57,446 nucleotides of DNA from Candidatus Sumerlaeota bacterium. Lineage in GTDB: Bacteria > Sumerlaeota > Sumerlaeia > MWCT01 > JAUWMI01. The position numbers and the translations under genes are program-made. Shown here piece after piece: positions 32,418-41,668 of this stretch. The notes beneath the pieces are model-generated. The model saw nothing but the letters and a program-made list of their open reading frames with translations, did no database searches and was not told where the DNA came from. Numbering within the stretch: position 1 is the stretch's first letter; each line of letters begins with the position of its first letter. The stretch lies in the NCBI GenBank assembly GCA_030613245.1, contig JAUWMI010000031.1:1-57446 (forward strand), written 5' to 3'.

Positions 32418-32855
32418 ATGAGAAATAGATTAGGATATGTATATGTTCTTACAAACAAGAATAATCGTGTGTTATATGTAGGGTCAAGTAGTAACTTGGT
32501 GAGACGAGTCAAGTTCCATAAAAAGGCATACCTTATAATGAGATCCTTCACGGAGTTTATCCTGAGCGAAGCCGAAGGGTTCAGGATGACGGGTCAGAAA
32601 CTCTCCGACCCGTCAAATAAATTGGTATATTATGGGGTTTTTGCTGATATAGTAAGTGCTCGTCGTAGAGAGCGTCAGATAAAGGGTTGGAGACGTGAAA
32701 AGAAAATGAGATTAATAGAATCAATGAATTTGAAGTGGATGGATCTCTATAATGGCTTGAAAGGATTCATCCTGAAGGAGATCCCTCCCCTTCACTTTGT
32801 TCAGGGTCGGGATGAGGAGTCGGAGGTAAAACTCCCCGACCCCTCAGTAATATAG
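32418..32855 (+). CDS. GIY-YIG nuclease-domain protein with in-frame repeat insert
   Basis: 145 residues from ATG 32418 (a GTG three codons upstream is also possible). YVYVLTNKNNRVLYVGSSSNL is the GIY-YIG start, with Tyr pairs and Arg in LVRRV; RERQIKGWRREKKMRLIESMN and KWMDLY are the normal end of this single-domain, YhbQ/UPF0213-like group. Between HKKAYL and NKLVYYGVF, where relatives have about 10 residues, there are 27 residues (SFTEFILSEAEGFRMTGQKL...) encoded by a palindromic repeat. After KWMDLY another 30 or so residues come from a second copy. The core may still fold; activity is uncertain. Confidence 0.85.
   Translation: MRNRLGYVYVLTNKNNRVLYVGSSSNLVRRVKFHKKAYLIMRSFTEFILSEAEGFRMTGQKLSDPSNKLVYYGVFADIVSARRRERQIKGWRREKKMRLIESMNLKWMDLYNGLKGFILKEIPPLHFVQGRDEESEVKLPDPSVI
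32542..32614. repeat. TCATCCTGA composite repeat, copy inside the GIY-YIG gene
   Basis: GATCCTTCACGGAGTTTATC followed by CTGAGCGAAGCC, GGGTTCAGGATGAC, then a hairpin GACGGGTC...GACCCGTC around AGAAACTCTCC. The reading frame stays open through it. Confidence 0.8.
32764..32848. repeat. TCATCCTGA composite repeat, downstream copy
   Basis: ATTCATCCTGAAGGAG, TTGTTCAGGGTCGGGATGAG, then GGTAAAACTCCCCGACCCCT. It has the same two modules as the other copies but is more degraded, and encodes the extra C-terminal residues of the GIY-YIG frame. Confidence 0.7.
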
Positions 32856-33113
32856 AAGTCTGTGAGGCTGTAGGGCAAAGTGTGCAAAAAATGAGGGCAT
32901 CTGAGACATTCGACTCACCATTATTCCTAACCTGCCCTCAATAAAGCAGCCTGATGGAAAACAAACATGCCTTTGACTGATTCAAAACATAACGACGGAC
33001 AGAAATCCATCCGCATTGACCATAACCACCATATTTCCAACAAACTACAACTATCATAACGATTGGTTCATTTCTTGCAAATACCCAGATATAACAATCT
33101 TAGGGAGAATAGC

Positions 33114-34550
33114 ATGCTAACAAATTTTGCGTCCCGATCCGGCCGATACGCAGGCAGCAGTACTTCAAAAATGCCCGGGGCCAGGCTCGGCCTGAGCGCG
33201 CTTCTGATTCTGATGTCTGTATTGTTCGCAATACACGCACCCATAGTGCATGCGCTTCCATTTTTAAAGGCCTCACGTGGGGCTGATGAGCCCACAACGT
33301 CCGTGGCTGCGCAACCGGAGTTCTATAGCACAGACGCACAATTGCGTCGCCTGATTAGCGAGGCGCTGGTCCGCAATCCCCAGCTGCGCGAAACTGAAGC
33401 ACGCTGGCGCGCCAGCATCGAGAAAATTCCTCAGGTCAAGGCCTTGCCCGACCCGATGCTGACTATCACACAATTCATCGAGAATGTCGAAACGCGCGTT
33501 GGCCCGCAGCGCAACATCCTGGCCCTCTCGCAGCAGTTCCCCTGGTTCGGCACGCTCAGCCTCAAAGGCAAGATCGCCTTCCAGGAAGCCCTGGCCCAGG
33601 CCGAGCGCTACGAGGCCCGGCAACGCGATATTATCCGCCGCATGAAAAATACCTATTACGACCTTTACTTCATCCACATGGCCATTGCCATCACCCGCGG
33701 TGATCTTGAGCTCCTGCAGCGCTTCGAAAACATCGCAGCCACGCGCTACGCTACCGGCAAAGGCATTCAGCAGAACGTCATTAAAGTACAAACGGAAATC
33801 ACCAAAGACCAGGATCGCCTTCTCGTGCTTATGAAGCAGCGCGACACTCTTGATGTCATGATCAATGCCCTGATTGACCAGCCACGTGAACCCAAGTCTT
33901 ACGAACCAGCTGACTTCTCTATTCCTTCGCCGTCGCTCGACATGGACGATCTTTATGCTCTGGCGCATCAGAACCGCCCTGATCTTCAAGCCACGCGTCA
34001 TGCCATTGAGAAAAGCCAGCTCCGCGTCCAGCTCGCTAAAAAGCGCTACTGGCCCAATCTGCGTCTCGGGTTTGCTTATATCAACGTGGGGGACCGGGAA
34101 GACCGACCCGGCCGCTTGATGCCCCCGCCCGACAATGGCCAGGATGCCTACAACGTCTCACTTGGAATCAGTCTCCCCATCTGGCGCGCGAAGTTACGCG
34201 CCGCGCTTAACGAAGCCGAACACCTGCGAACAGCCGCTCAGGCACAGCATGACAAGGTTGAAAACGAAACTGACTTCGACATTCGCAATCTGCATCTACG
34301 TCTCGGCACAACTCGTGAGCAACTCGAGCTCTACTCTACCGTGCTCATTCCGCAGGCCGAGCAATCACTCAATTCCTCGGAAGCTGCCTATACAACCGGC
34401 AAGCTGGGATTCCTGGATCTTCTCGACAGCGAGCGCATTCTGCTTAACGTCAGGATGGCCTTCTATCGTCTGAAGGCCGACTATATGAAAGCCCTGAGCG
34501 ACCTCGAACGTGCTCTGGGCGTTCCTTTTCCCTCATCATCAGGTATCTGA
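33114..34550 (+). CDS. TolC/CusC-type outer-membrane efflux channel
   Basis: 478 residues from ATG 33114, chosen for its AGGGAGA site; an upstream ATG at 33063 has none. An export segment (about 28-50, LGLSALLILMSVLFAIHAPIVHA) is followed by two repeats of the outer-membrane efflux protein fold (LISEALVRNPQLRETEARWRA, then LYALAHQNRPDLQATRHAIEK). Long helices follow, and the end EAAYTTGKLGFLDLLDSERILL is typical. It forms the trimeric exit duct of an RND pump. The next genes cusB and cusA complete the pump; spacing to cusB is 24 bases. Confidence 0.92.
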   Translation: MLTNFASRSGRYAGSSTSKMPGARLGLSALLILMSVLFAIHAPIVHALPFLKASRGADEPTTSVAAQPEFYSTDAQLRRLISEALVRNPQLRETEARWRASIEKIPQVKALPDPMLTITQFIENVETRVGPQRNILALSQQFPWFGTLSLKGKIAFQEALAQAERYEARQRDIIRRMKNTYYDLYFIHMAIAITRGDLELLQRFENIAATRYATGKGIQQNVIKVQTEITKDQDRLLVLMKQRDTLDVMINALIDQPREPKSYEPADFSIPSPSLDMDDLYALAHQNRPDLQATRHAIEKSQLRVQLAKKRYWPNLRLGFAYINVGDREDRPGRLMPPPDNGQDAYNVSLGISLPIWRAKLRAALNEAEHLRTAAQAQHDKVENETDFDIRNLHLRLGTTREQLELYSTVLIPQAEQSLNSSEAAYTTGKLGFLDLLDSERILLNVRMAFYRLKADYMKALSDLERALGVPFPSSSGI

Positions 34551-34574
34551 GCGACGACAAGGAGACTAAGAACA

Positions 34575-36593
34575 ATGTCCGATAATGAAAACATGACGAA
34601 CGAGAAGCCCCAACAGGAAGCTGCGCCCCCATCGGCACATAAGTACCACCCATGGCGCCGGACCGGGATCGGCATCCTCATCGGCCTCGCACTGGCAGCA
34701 TTTATCGTGATAAATCCGCTGCACTGGAGCCCACTCAGCTCAATCCAGCAGAAAGAAAAAAGCGAAACCGGACTCTGGACATGTGGCATGCACCCACATG
34801 TGATTCAAGACACCCCCGGCCTATGCCCCATCTGCAACATGAATCTCGTGCCACTCAAGCGCACTACGCTTGGCGAAACTGTCTCCCAGGCCCCATCCGC
34901 AGAGCCAAAGGCGCCCGGCAAGAAAAAAATCAAATACTGGGTCGCTCCAATGGACCCCACCTACATCTCCGATAAGCCCGGCAAATCACCTATGGGCATG
35001 GATCTCGTCCCGGTCTATGAAGATGAAGAAAAATCCGCCGGAGCGGTTATTACTATTGATCCCATCACCGTGCAGAATATCGGCGTCAAATCCCAGCAGC
35101 TCGTGCGCGGGGATCTCGCTCATACCATCCGCACAGTCGGCATCCTCGATTACAATGATAAAGCCATATACTGGGTCACCACGAAATACGACGGCTGGAT
35201 TCAGAAGGTCTACGTCAATTACGTCGGCGAGCAAGTCACCAAAGGGCAGAACCTCTTCGAAATCTACAGCCCTGATCTTGTATCTACACAGGAAGAGTAT
35301 CTGACTGCCCTGGATTACGCTGCGGATCTGGCAAAGGCGCCGAAAAAATTCCAGACCCGTGGCCCTGAATTACTGCTCGACGCAGTACGAAAACGCCTCC
35401 GCTACTGGGACATCACCGAACAGCAGATCAAAACCCTCGAACAGACACGTCAGATCGAAAAGGCTCTCACCGTAGTCTCGCCCGTTGACGGATATGTCGT
35501 GCAAAAAATGGACGAAGCCCTCGAAGGCATGTACGTTAAGCCCGGCATGAACCTTTACAAAATCGCTGACCTCTCCACAGTCTGGATCCATGCCGACATC
35601 TATGAGTACGAATTCCCCTGGATACAAGTAGGCCAGGAGGCTGAAATAGAGCTCTCCTATTTCCCCGGTGAACGGTTTACCGGCAAGGTGCTCTACGAAT
35701 ATCCGTATCTCAGTGAAAAGACACGCACCATGAAGATTTGCATCGAGGCACCCAACCCTGGCCACCGCCTGCGCCCGGGCATGTATGCCAACGCCCGGAT
35801 CAAAACCTCCCCCTTGGAAAACGTGCTCCAAGTCCCCGAAGAGGCCGTCATTCATTCAGGAGAACGTAACGTGGTGATTGTGGATAAAGGCGGCGGTCGC
35901 TTTGAACCTCGCACCGTCATCCTTGGCGTCCATGGTGACGGCGTTTTCCAGGTTAAAAGCGGCCTTCATGACGGCGAGCGCATCGTCACTTCTGCCCAGT
36001 TCCTCATTGATTCCGAGAGTAATCTACGCGAGGCAATTAACAAGATGATCGCATCACGGCTGGCTGCCAAACAGGCCCCAGCACCCGAGGCCATACCTCC
36101 ATCCAAAACCCCTGCTATGACCGAAATACCCGTTTCCCTTACTCCTGCGCTGGATGAGGCTCTCAGCCATGTGCTCGGAAATGAATACATCCCCCTCTGG
36201 CATACCCTGGCTGCTGATTCAAGCGAAGGCGTCACCGCACACGCTCAGGCCATTGCCTCGCGCCTTCAGCATCTCCTCCACACTGAAGCTGATGACAACC
36301 TCAAATACCTTCTCACACCTGTGATTCTAAGCGCCAGTCGTATGACACAGCCCGCTCTGGCTGACCTTCGCACAGAGTTTAAAACCCTCAGCCAGACGTT
36401 CATCACCGTCCTCGAGCGTCTCCGCCCCACCGCGCTCTCAAAGAAGTCATACGGCGTCTTCTATTGCTCAATGGCTGATGCTTTCTGGATTCAAGACAGC
36501 CCAAAGGTACGCAATCCGTACTTCGGATCCGAGATGCTCGATTGCGGCGAAAAACAGCGTGATCTCTCCCCCAAGGAGCACCCGCATGATTGA
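34575..36593 (+). CDS. cusB: CusB-like RND periplasmic adaptor with two metal-binding domains
   Basis: 672 residues. A membrane anchor (about 28-50) is followed by a full heavy-metal-binding domain, CGMHPHVIQDTPGLCPICNM. A second copy has lost its Cys (YWVAPMDPTYISDKPGKSPM). The adaptor follows (about 150-490): lipoyl-like halves WVTTKYDGWIQKVYVNYVGE and VVSPVDGYVVQKMDEALEG, then the beta barrel. The C-terminal 140 residues match DUF3347 (FYCSMADAFW...NPYFGSEMLDCGE), a likely extra metal site. It passes Cu/Ag-type ions to the CusA pump. The stop overlaps the cusA start by 8 bases. Confidence 0.93.
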   Translation: MSDNENMTNEKPQQEAAPPSAHKYHPWRRTGIGILIGLALAAFIVINPLHWSPLSSIQQKEKSETGLWTCGMHPHVIQDTPGLCPICNMNLVPLKRTTLGETVSQAPSAEPKAPGKKKIKYWVAPMDPTYISDKPGKSPMGMDLVPVYEDEEKSAGAVITIDPITVQNIGVKSQQLVRGDLAHTIRTVGILDYNDKAIYWVTTKYDGWIQKVYVNYVGEQVTKGQNLFEIYSPDLVSTQEEYLTALDYAADLAKAPKKFQTRGPELLLDAVRKRLRYWDITEQQIKTLEQTRQIEKALTVVSPVDGYVVQKMDEALEGMYVKPGMNLYKIADLSTVWIHADIYEYEFPWIQVGQEAEIELSYFPGERFTGKVLYEYPYLSEKTRTMKICIEAPNPGHRLRPGMYANARIKTSPLENVLQVPEEAVIHSGERNVVIVDKGGGRFEPRTVILGVHGDGVFQVKSGLHDGERIVTSAQFLIDSESNLREAINKMIASRLAAKQAPAPEAIPPSKTPAMTEIPVSLTPALDEALSHVLGNEYIPLWHTLAADSSEGVTAHAQAIASRLQHLLHTEADDNLKYLLTPVILSASRMTQPALADLRTEFKTLSQTFITVLERLRPTALSKKSYGVFYCSMADAFWIQDSPKVRNPYFGSEMLDCGEKQRDLSPKEHPHD

Positions 36594-39500
36594 GCACATC
36601 ATCGCTTTCTCCATCAATAATCGATTCTTTGTCATTATGGCCACGCTCATGGTCATCGTCATTGGTGGCTACTGCCTGCTGAACATACCGCTCGATGCAA
36701 TTCCCGATCTCAGCGACGTTCAGGTCATCGTGATGACTGACTACCCGGGTCAGGCACCCAGGGTTGTTGAGGATCAGGTGACCTACCCGCTGACAACCTC
36801 CATGCTTTCAGTTCCCTATGCCAGCGTGGTTCGTGGCTACTCGTTTTTCGGCCTCTCGTTCGTCTACATCATCTTCGAGGACGGCACGGATCTCTACTGG
36901 GCGCGCAGCCGCGTACTCGAATACCTCAACTTCGTGCAAGACCGTCTTCCGCCCGGCGTCACGCCTTCTCTCGGGCCGGATGCCACGGGTGTCGGATGGA
37001 TTTACGAATATGCTCTTACCTCAAAGTCTCACTCACTCCAGGAACTGCGCTCGATCCAGGATTGGTACCTCAAGTATGAACTCACCAGTGTGCAGGGCGT
37101 TGCAGAGGTGGCAAGTATCGGTGGTTTTGTCAAGCAGTACCAGGTAACTTTGGATCCCGTTAAACTGCTAGCCTATAATCTTCCGCTCAGCAAAGTGCGT
37201 GTGGCCATCCAGCGCAGTAATCGCGACGTTGGCGGACGCGTTATCGAAATGGCGGAAACCGAATTCATGATCCGCGGCCTCGGCTATATTAAATCCGTTG
37301 ACGACGTGAAGAACATCGCAGTGGACGTTGGCCAGAGCGGCACCCCTATCCTGATCAAAGACATTGCCACGGTCTCACTCGGCCCGGAACTACGCCGCGG
37401 CCTGGTAGAGCTTGACGGCGAAGGCGAGGTGGTAGGTGGAATCATTGTAATGCGGCTGGGCGAAAACGCCCTCGAGACTATCAAACGCGTCAAGCAAAAA
37501 CTCGAAGAGCTCAAACAGGGCTTGCCTGAGGGCGTTGAGATCGTCCCGGTCTACGATCGCTCTGCCCTGATCCTCCGTGCCATCTCCACCCTCAAACGCA
37601 AATTGACCGAAGAAATGATAGTCGTCGCACTTGTCTGCGTCCTTTTCCTCCTCCATTTCCGCAGCGCCTTTGTAGCTATCTTCACCCTACCGGTTGGAAT
37701 CCTTATTTCCTTCATCATCATGTATCGCATGGGAATCAACGCAAACATCATGTCGCTCGGGGGAATCGCCATTGCCATCGGCGTGATGGTTGACGCATCT
37801 GTGGTCATGGTGGAAAACGCCCACAAGCATCTCGAACACGCCAGGGCACAAGGCAATTCGTTTGATCGGAGCGAGATAATTCTGCAGGCATGCCGCGAAG
37901 TCGGCCCCGCGCTTTTCTTCTCGCTGGTTATCATCACACTCTCGTTTCTTCCCGTCTTCGCGCTCCAGGCGCAGGAAGGCCGCCTCTTTAAACCTCTGGC
38001 CTACACTAAAACCTTTGCCATGGCCGCCTCCTCCATTCTGGCCATAACACTCATTCCTGTGCTGATGTTCTATTTCGTGCGCGGCCGCATTATTTCAGAA
38101 AAAAAGAATCCTCTCAGTCGTCTCCTCATCGCCATCTACATGCCACTCATCAGGCTCGTGCTCCGTTTCCCCAAGACAATCATCCTGCTCACTATCATCG
38201 CTACCCTGCTCACCTGGCTCCCCTACCGTCAGATCGGGTCTGAATTCATGCCTCCACTCTACGAGGGCGACTTCCTTTACATGCCAACCACCCTGCCCGG
38301 CATCTCTATCACCAAGGCGCGCGAACTCCTGCAACAGACCGATAAAATCATTAAACAGTTTCCCGAAGTTGAACGAGTGTTTGGCAAAATTGGCCGCGCG
38401 GAAACCTCCACTGATCCAGCTCCCCTCAGCATGATCGAAACCACCATCATGCTCAAACCTATCGAGGAGTGGCGGCCAGGTATGACTCCTGATAAACTCG
38501 CCAACGAAATGGACCAGGCCATACAGTTCCCCGGGCTCACCAATGCCTGGACCATGCCAATTAAAACCCGCATTGACATGCTCAGCACCGGCATTAAAAC
38601 CCCGGTGGGCATTAAGATTGCCGGCCCTGATCTCAACGTCCTCCAGAGCCTGGGCGAAGAGATCGAAGCCGTGGTTCGTACCATTCCCGGCACCCTGAGC
38701 GTCTATGCCGAACGCGTGATGGGCGGTAATTACCTGGACTTTCAGATTGACCGCAAGGCAATTGCCCGCTACGGACTGACTGTGGACGACGTGCAGGAGG
38801 TCATCATGTCCGCAATCGGTGGCATGAAAATCACTCAGACCGTTGAAGGCCTGGAACGCTATTCCGTGAATCTACGCTATGGCCGAGAGCTGCGCAGCAG
38901 CCCCGAAGCGCTGCGCCGCGTGCTCGTGCCCACCCCACGAGGCGAGCAAATCCCACTCGGCCAGCTCGCCACACTCTCGATCAAGAAAGGCCCGGCTGTT
39001 ATTAAAAGCGAAAATTCCCGCCTCAACGCATGGATCTATGTGGACGTAAAAGGGATTGACATTGGCACCTACATTAAACGCGCAAAAAGGACCCTTAACG
39101 AAAAAATCAATATCCCGGTCGGATATAACCTCAAGTGGAGCGGACAGTATGAATACATGGAGCGCGCTCAAAAACGGCTCCAGCTCGTTGTCCCCTTAAC
39201 CCTTGCCATTATCTTCTTCCTGCTCTATGTGCATTTTCGCAACATCACGGAAAGCTTGATCGTTCTCTTCTCGCTCCCCTTCGCCCTCGTTGGCGGCATC
39301 TGGCTAATGTGGGCCCTGGGATTCAACATGAGTGTGGCAGTAGTGGTTGGCTTCATTGCTCTGGCCGGCCTCGCTGCGGAAACCGGTATCGTGATGCTCG
39401 TCTATCTTGACCAAGCCTATAAACAGCGGCTCCACGATGGTCTCCTCAGCTCTAAGAAAGAGCTCGATCACTGTATCATTGAAGGCGCGGTGATGCGCGT

Positions 39501-39771
39501 CCGACCGAAAATCATGACGGTGACCACCACTATCATGGCCCTGATTCCCATCATGATCGGCACTGTCGGAGAAACCGGCTCCGAAGTTATGAAACGCATT
39601 GCATCGCCAATGGTCGGCGGGCTCGTAAGCTCTACCTTCCTCACGCTTCTTATTATCCCCGCTATCTATCGCATCTGGAAAGGGTTCGAGCTCAGACGCA
39701 CGCTACGCAGTACCGCAGCAGACGGACCACCGCCCGCCCTTGCAGATGAAACGAAACAGGGAGGAGAGTAA
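36586..39771 (+). CDS. cusA: CusA-like heavy-metal efflux RND transporter
   Basis: 1061 residues from ATG 36586, which overlaps cusB; a frame 36 codons longer would run through cusB and is not used. It starts IEHIIAFSINNRFFVIMATL and continues NIPLDAIPDLSDVQVIVMTD, typical of the heavy-metal exporter (HME) branch. Proton-relay helix 4 reads GIAIAIGVMVDASVVMVENA. Twelve membrane helices and two large periplasmic loops; MSAIGGMKITQTVEGLERYS matches the CusA cleft region, including a Met. It exports monovalent Cu/Ag or divalent metals across both membranes with CusB and the TolC protein; the exact ion is not determined. Confidence 0.96.
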   Translation: MIEHIIAFSINNRFFVIMATLMVIVIGGYCLLNIPLDAIPDLSDVQVIVMTDYPGQAPRVVEDQVTYPLTTSMLSVPYASVVRGYSFFGLSFVYIIFEDGTDLYWARSRVLEYLNFVQDRLPPGVTPSLGPDATGVGWIYEYALTSKSHSLQELRSIQDWYLKYELTSVQGVAEVASIGGFVKQYQVTLDPVKLLAYNLPLSKVRVAIQRSNRDVGGRVIEMAETEFMIRGLGYIKSVDDVKNIAVDVGQSGTPILIKDIATVSLGPELRRGLVELDGEGEVVGGIIVMRLGENALETIKRVKQKLEELKQGLPEGVEIVPVYDRSALILRAISTLKRKLTEEMIVVALVCVLFLLHFRSAFVAIFTLPVGILISFIIMYRMGINANIMSLGGIAIAIGVMVDASVVMVENAHKHLEHARAQGNSFDRSEIILQACREVGPALFFSLVIITLSFLPVFALQAQEGRLFKPLAYTKTFAMAASSILAITLIPVLMFYFVRGRIISEKKNPLSRLLIAIYMPLIRLVLRFPKTIILLTIIATLLTWLPYRQIGSEFMPPLYEGDFLYMPTTLPGISITKARELLQQTDKIIKQFPEVERVFGKIGRAETSTDPAPLSMIETTIMLKPIEEWRPGMTPDKLANEMDQAIQFPGLTNAWTMPIKTRIDMLSTGIKTPVGIKIAGPDLNVLQSLGEEIEAVVRTIPGTLSVYAERVMGGNYLDFQIDRKAIARYGLTVDDVQEVIMSAIGGMKITQTVEGLERYSVNLRYGRELRSSPEALRRVLVPTPRGEQIPLGQLATLSIKKGPAVIKSENSRLNAWIYVDVKGIDIGTYIKRAKRTLNEKINIPVGYNLKWSGQYEYMERAQKRLQLVVPLTLAIIFFLLYVHFRNITESLIVLFSLPFALVGGIWLMWALGFNMSVAVVVGFIALAGLAAETGIVMLVYLDQAYKQRLHDGLLSSKKELDHCIIEGAVMRVRPKIMTVTTTIMALIPIMIGTVGETGSEVMKRIASPMVGGLVSSTFLTLLIIPAIYRIWKGFELRRTLRSTAADGPPPALADETKQGGE

Positions 39772-40973
39772 TGCCTGTTCAATTACCCCGAGACCTTACA
39801 CGCAAAATCTTCTTTGTCCTCTTTCTCCTGTTCGCTATAACCATGCTGCATTACTTCACTCCTACGCGCTACTCCTCCTACCACGAAATTTATCGGCGCT
39901 GTTACTACATTCCAATTATTCTTGCGAGCTTCTGGTTTGGCCTGTATGGCGGCCTCGGCACCAGCCTGCTGATTAGCCTCATTTACTTTCCTCACGTCCT
40001 GCGCGATTGGGGCGGCCATCTCCTCACCGAAAACCTCAGCCGCACGATGGAAATCGTCCTTTATAACGCCGTGGGACTGATCACCGGTTACCTCGCCCAG
40101 CACCTGGCAGCTGAGCGAACCCGCTATCGCACCACTGCTTATGAGTTGCAAGAAACCAATAAAGAATTGCGGCAGAAAACCGAGGCCCTCGAGCAGGCCT
40201 ACCACTCGCTCTCACAGAAATCCGCCGAGCTGGAAAAGACCTATCAGGATCTGCGCACCCGCACTCAGGAAGTATTCGCAATCGAAAAACAACTGCAGCG
40301 CGTTGACCGCCTCGCTGCCCTCGGCAATCTCTCCGCTACTCTCGCCCACGAAATACGCAATCCCCTTGCCTCTATCAAAGGCACTGCTGAAATCTTGAAA
40401 GACAAGTTCGATCCCACAGCTCAAGAGTACGAATTCGTCCAGATTCTCATCGCCGAAACAGAGCGCCTTAACCTGGCACTCACAAATTTTCTCACTTTTG
40501 CCGGCACACAGAAACCCGACCAGGCCGTCAGCAATGTCGCAACAGTGCTGCACCACGTTATTGCCCTGCTCAAGCCCCAGTTAACTCAGAGCGCAGTTCA
40601 GGTGAATATCGCCGAGGAGGGAGAGCTGTTCCATGCCCGGATTAACTCCGAGCAGCTCAAACAGGTCTTCCTTAACCTGATCCTCAACGCCATCCAGGCC
40701 ATGACGTCATCCGGCCAGATCACCATCCAGCTTATTGAGTTGCCTGAGAACATCCGGGTTTCAATTGCTGATACTGGCCCCGGAATCCCTCCTGCAGAGG
40801 CAGAGAACATCTTCACTCCGTTCTTTTCTACCAGAGCGAACGGCGCAGGCCTTGGCCTCTCAATTGCTTCTAAAATCGTCAACACCTACAATGGCTCGCT
40901 CTCATTGGATCAATCCTACACCAACGGCGCACGGTTTCTCATTTCCTTGCCCAGCGCTCCAAAGCCGCTCTGA
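39771..40973 (+). CDS. Membrane sensor histidine kinase in the cus operon
   Basis: 400 residues. Its ATG overlaps the cusA stop by one base (TAATG) with GGGAGGAGA upstream, so it is translated with the pump. Three or four membrane helices (1-110) form a sensing region like DUF4118 (YYIPIILASFWFGLYGG). A coiled coil (about 125-175) leads to HisKA with LAHEIRNPLASIKGTAEIL, then HATPase motifs NLILNAIQAM, DTGPGIP and GAGLGLSIA. It probably senses metal or envelope stress. No response regulator lies next to it, so the partner must be elsewhere. Confidence 0.93.
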   Translation: MPVQLPRDLTRKIFFVLFLLFAITMLHYFTPTRYSSYHEIYRRCYYIPIILASFWFGLYGGLGTSLLISLIYFPHVLRDWGGHLLTENLSRTMEIVLYNAVGLITGYLAQHLAAERTRYRTTAYELQETNKELRQKTEALEQAYHSLSQKSAELEKTYQDLRTRTQEVFAIEKQLQRVDRLAALGNLSATLAHEIRNPLASIKGTAEILKDKFDPTAQEYEFVQILIAETERLNLALTNFLTFAGTQKPDQAVSNVATVLHHVIALLKPQLTQSAVQVNIAEEGELFHARINSEQLKQVFLNLILNAIQAMTSSGQITIQLIELPENIRVSIADTGPGIPPAEAENIFTPFFSTRANGAGLGLSIASKIVNTYNGSLSLDQSYTNGARFLISLPSAPKPL

Positions 40974-41042
40974 TGGCCGTCTGAAGGTATCCTGTCGCTC
41001 AAAGTCCTTGCCGAATGTCTTATGTTTGATCTTCTGCATAAA

Positions 41043-41118
41043 AACCGGGCTTTGATACAAGAACCAGGTTTTGACATAAGAACCAGGCTTTGACATAAGA
41101 ACCAAGCTTTGACGCTTA
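41043..41118 (+). repeat. 19-bp tandem repeat, four copies
   Basis: Units AACCAGGCTTTGACATAAG and variants at 41043, 41062, 41081 and 41100, directly head to tail without spacers. Copies 2 and 3 differ at one base; the outer two are more diverged. It lies between the kinase gene and arsC. Confidence 0.85.
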
Positions 41119-41204
41119 TTATTTCCCCTCCCCTGGAGGGAGAGGACCAAGGTTTACCCGCCTCAGGCGAGGTGAGGGGGGTGCTCCTCCTTTTACTCCC
41201 CGAA

Positions 41205-41229
41205 ATGCTAACTCATTTGAGAAAGAGCC
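41205..41229 (+). repeat. MITE-like family, right end only
   Basis: ATGCTAACTCATTTGAG followed by AAAGAGCC. It is preceded at 41127-41181 by CCCCTCCCCTGGAGGGAGAG and GGTGAGGGGGG, the same internal repeat type as the element 44187-44459. No left end was found, so it is a truncated copy just before arsC. Confidence 0.65.
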
Positions 41230-41263
41230 TTGAAAAATAAATGAGCAAAATAGGGAAATGATC

Positions 41264-41668
41264 ATGAACTCCTCGACGCCTATCAATGTGCTTTTTGTCT
41301 GTGTTGAAAACTCCTGCCGCAGTCAGATGGCAGAGGGCTTTGCCCGCGCTCTCGGCAAGGGGAAAATTATTGCCCACAGCGCTGGCTCCTCCCCCTCAGG
41401 TATTGTCAACCCAACAGCCATTGCTGTGATGAAAGAAAAAGGAATTGACCTTTCAACCCACACCTCAAAATCCGTGGATGATCTACCTACCCAGAGATTC
41501 GATGTCATAGTCACAATGGGCTGCGGTGATGCCTGTCCTTCTATTCTGGCCTCGAAGCGCATCGAGTGGAACATCCCTGACCCGAAATCCCAGCCAATAG
41601 AGACGTTTCGTGCCGTGCGCGACGAAATCGAAGCACACGTCAAAGACCTGCTCGACAAGCTCCCCTGA
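41264..41668 (+). CDS. arsC: Arsenate reductase, low-molecular-weight phosphatase type
   Basis: 134 residues from the ATG at 41264, seven bases after AGGGA. VLFVCVENSCRSQMAEGFAR holds the P-loop (CVENSCRS) with nucleophilic Cys and the family Arg. The second Cys region MGCGDACPS and IPDPKSQPIETFRAVRDEIE complete the thioredoxin-coupled ArsC fold. It reduces arsenate to arsenite in the cytoplasm. No arsB or acr3 gene is adjacent; the closest pump is the Cus-like operon upstream. A truncated MITE end separates it from that operon. Confidence 0.93.
   Translation: MNSSTPINVLFVCVENSCRSQMAEGFARALGKGKIIAHSAGSSPSGIVNPTAIAVMKEKGIDLSTHTSKSVDDLPTQRFDVIVTMGCGDACPSILASKRIEWNIPDPKSQPIETFRAVRDEIEAHVKDLLDKLP

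Noticed and set aside
36478-36585. N-terminal extension of CusA by 36 codons
   Set aside because: It lies within cusB in another frame. The ATG at 36586 gives the normal family N-terminus and a typical short overlap.
41043-41118. Short CRISPR array
   Set aside because: The 19-base units are contiguous with no spacers and there are no cas genes nearby.
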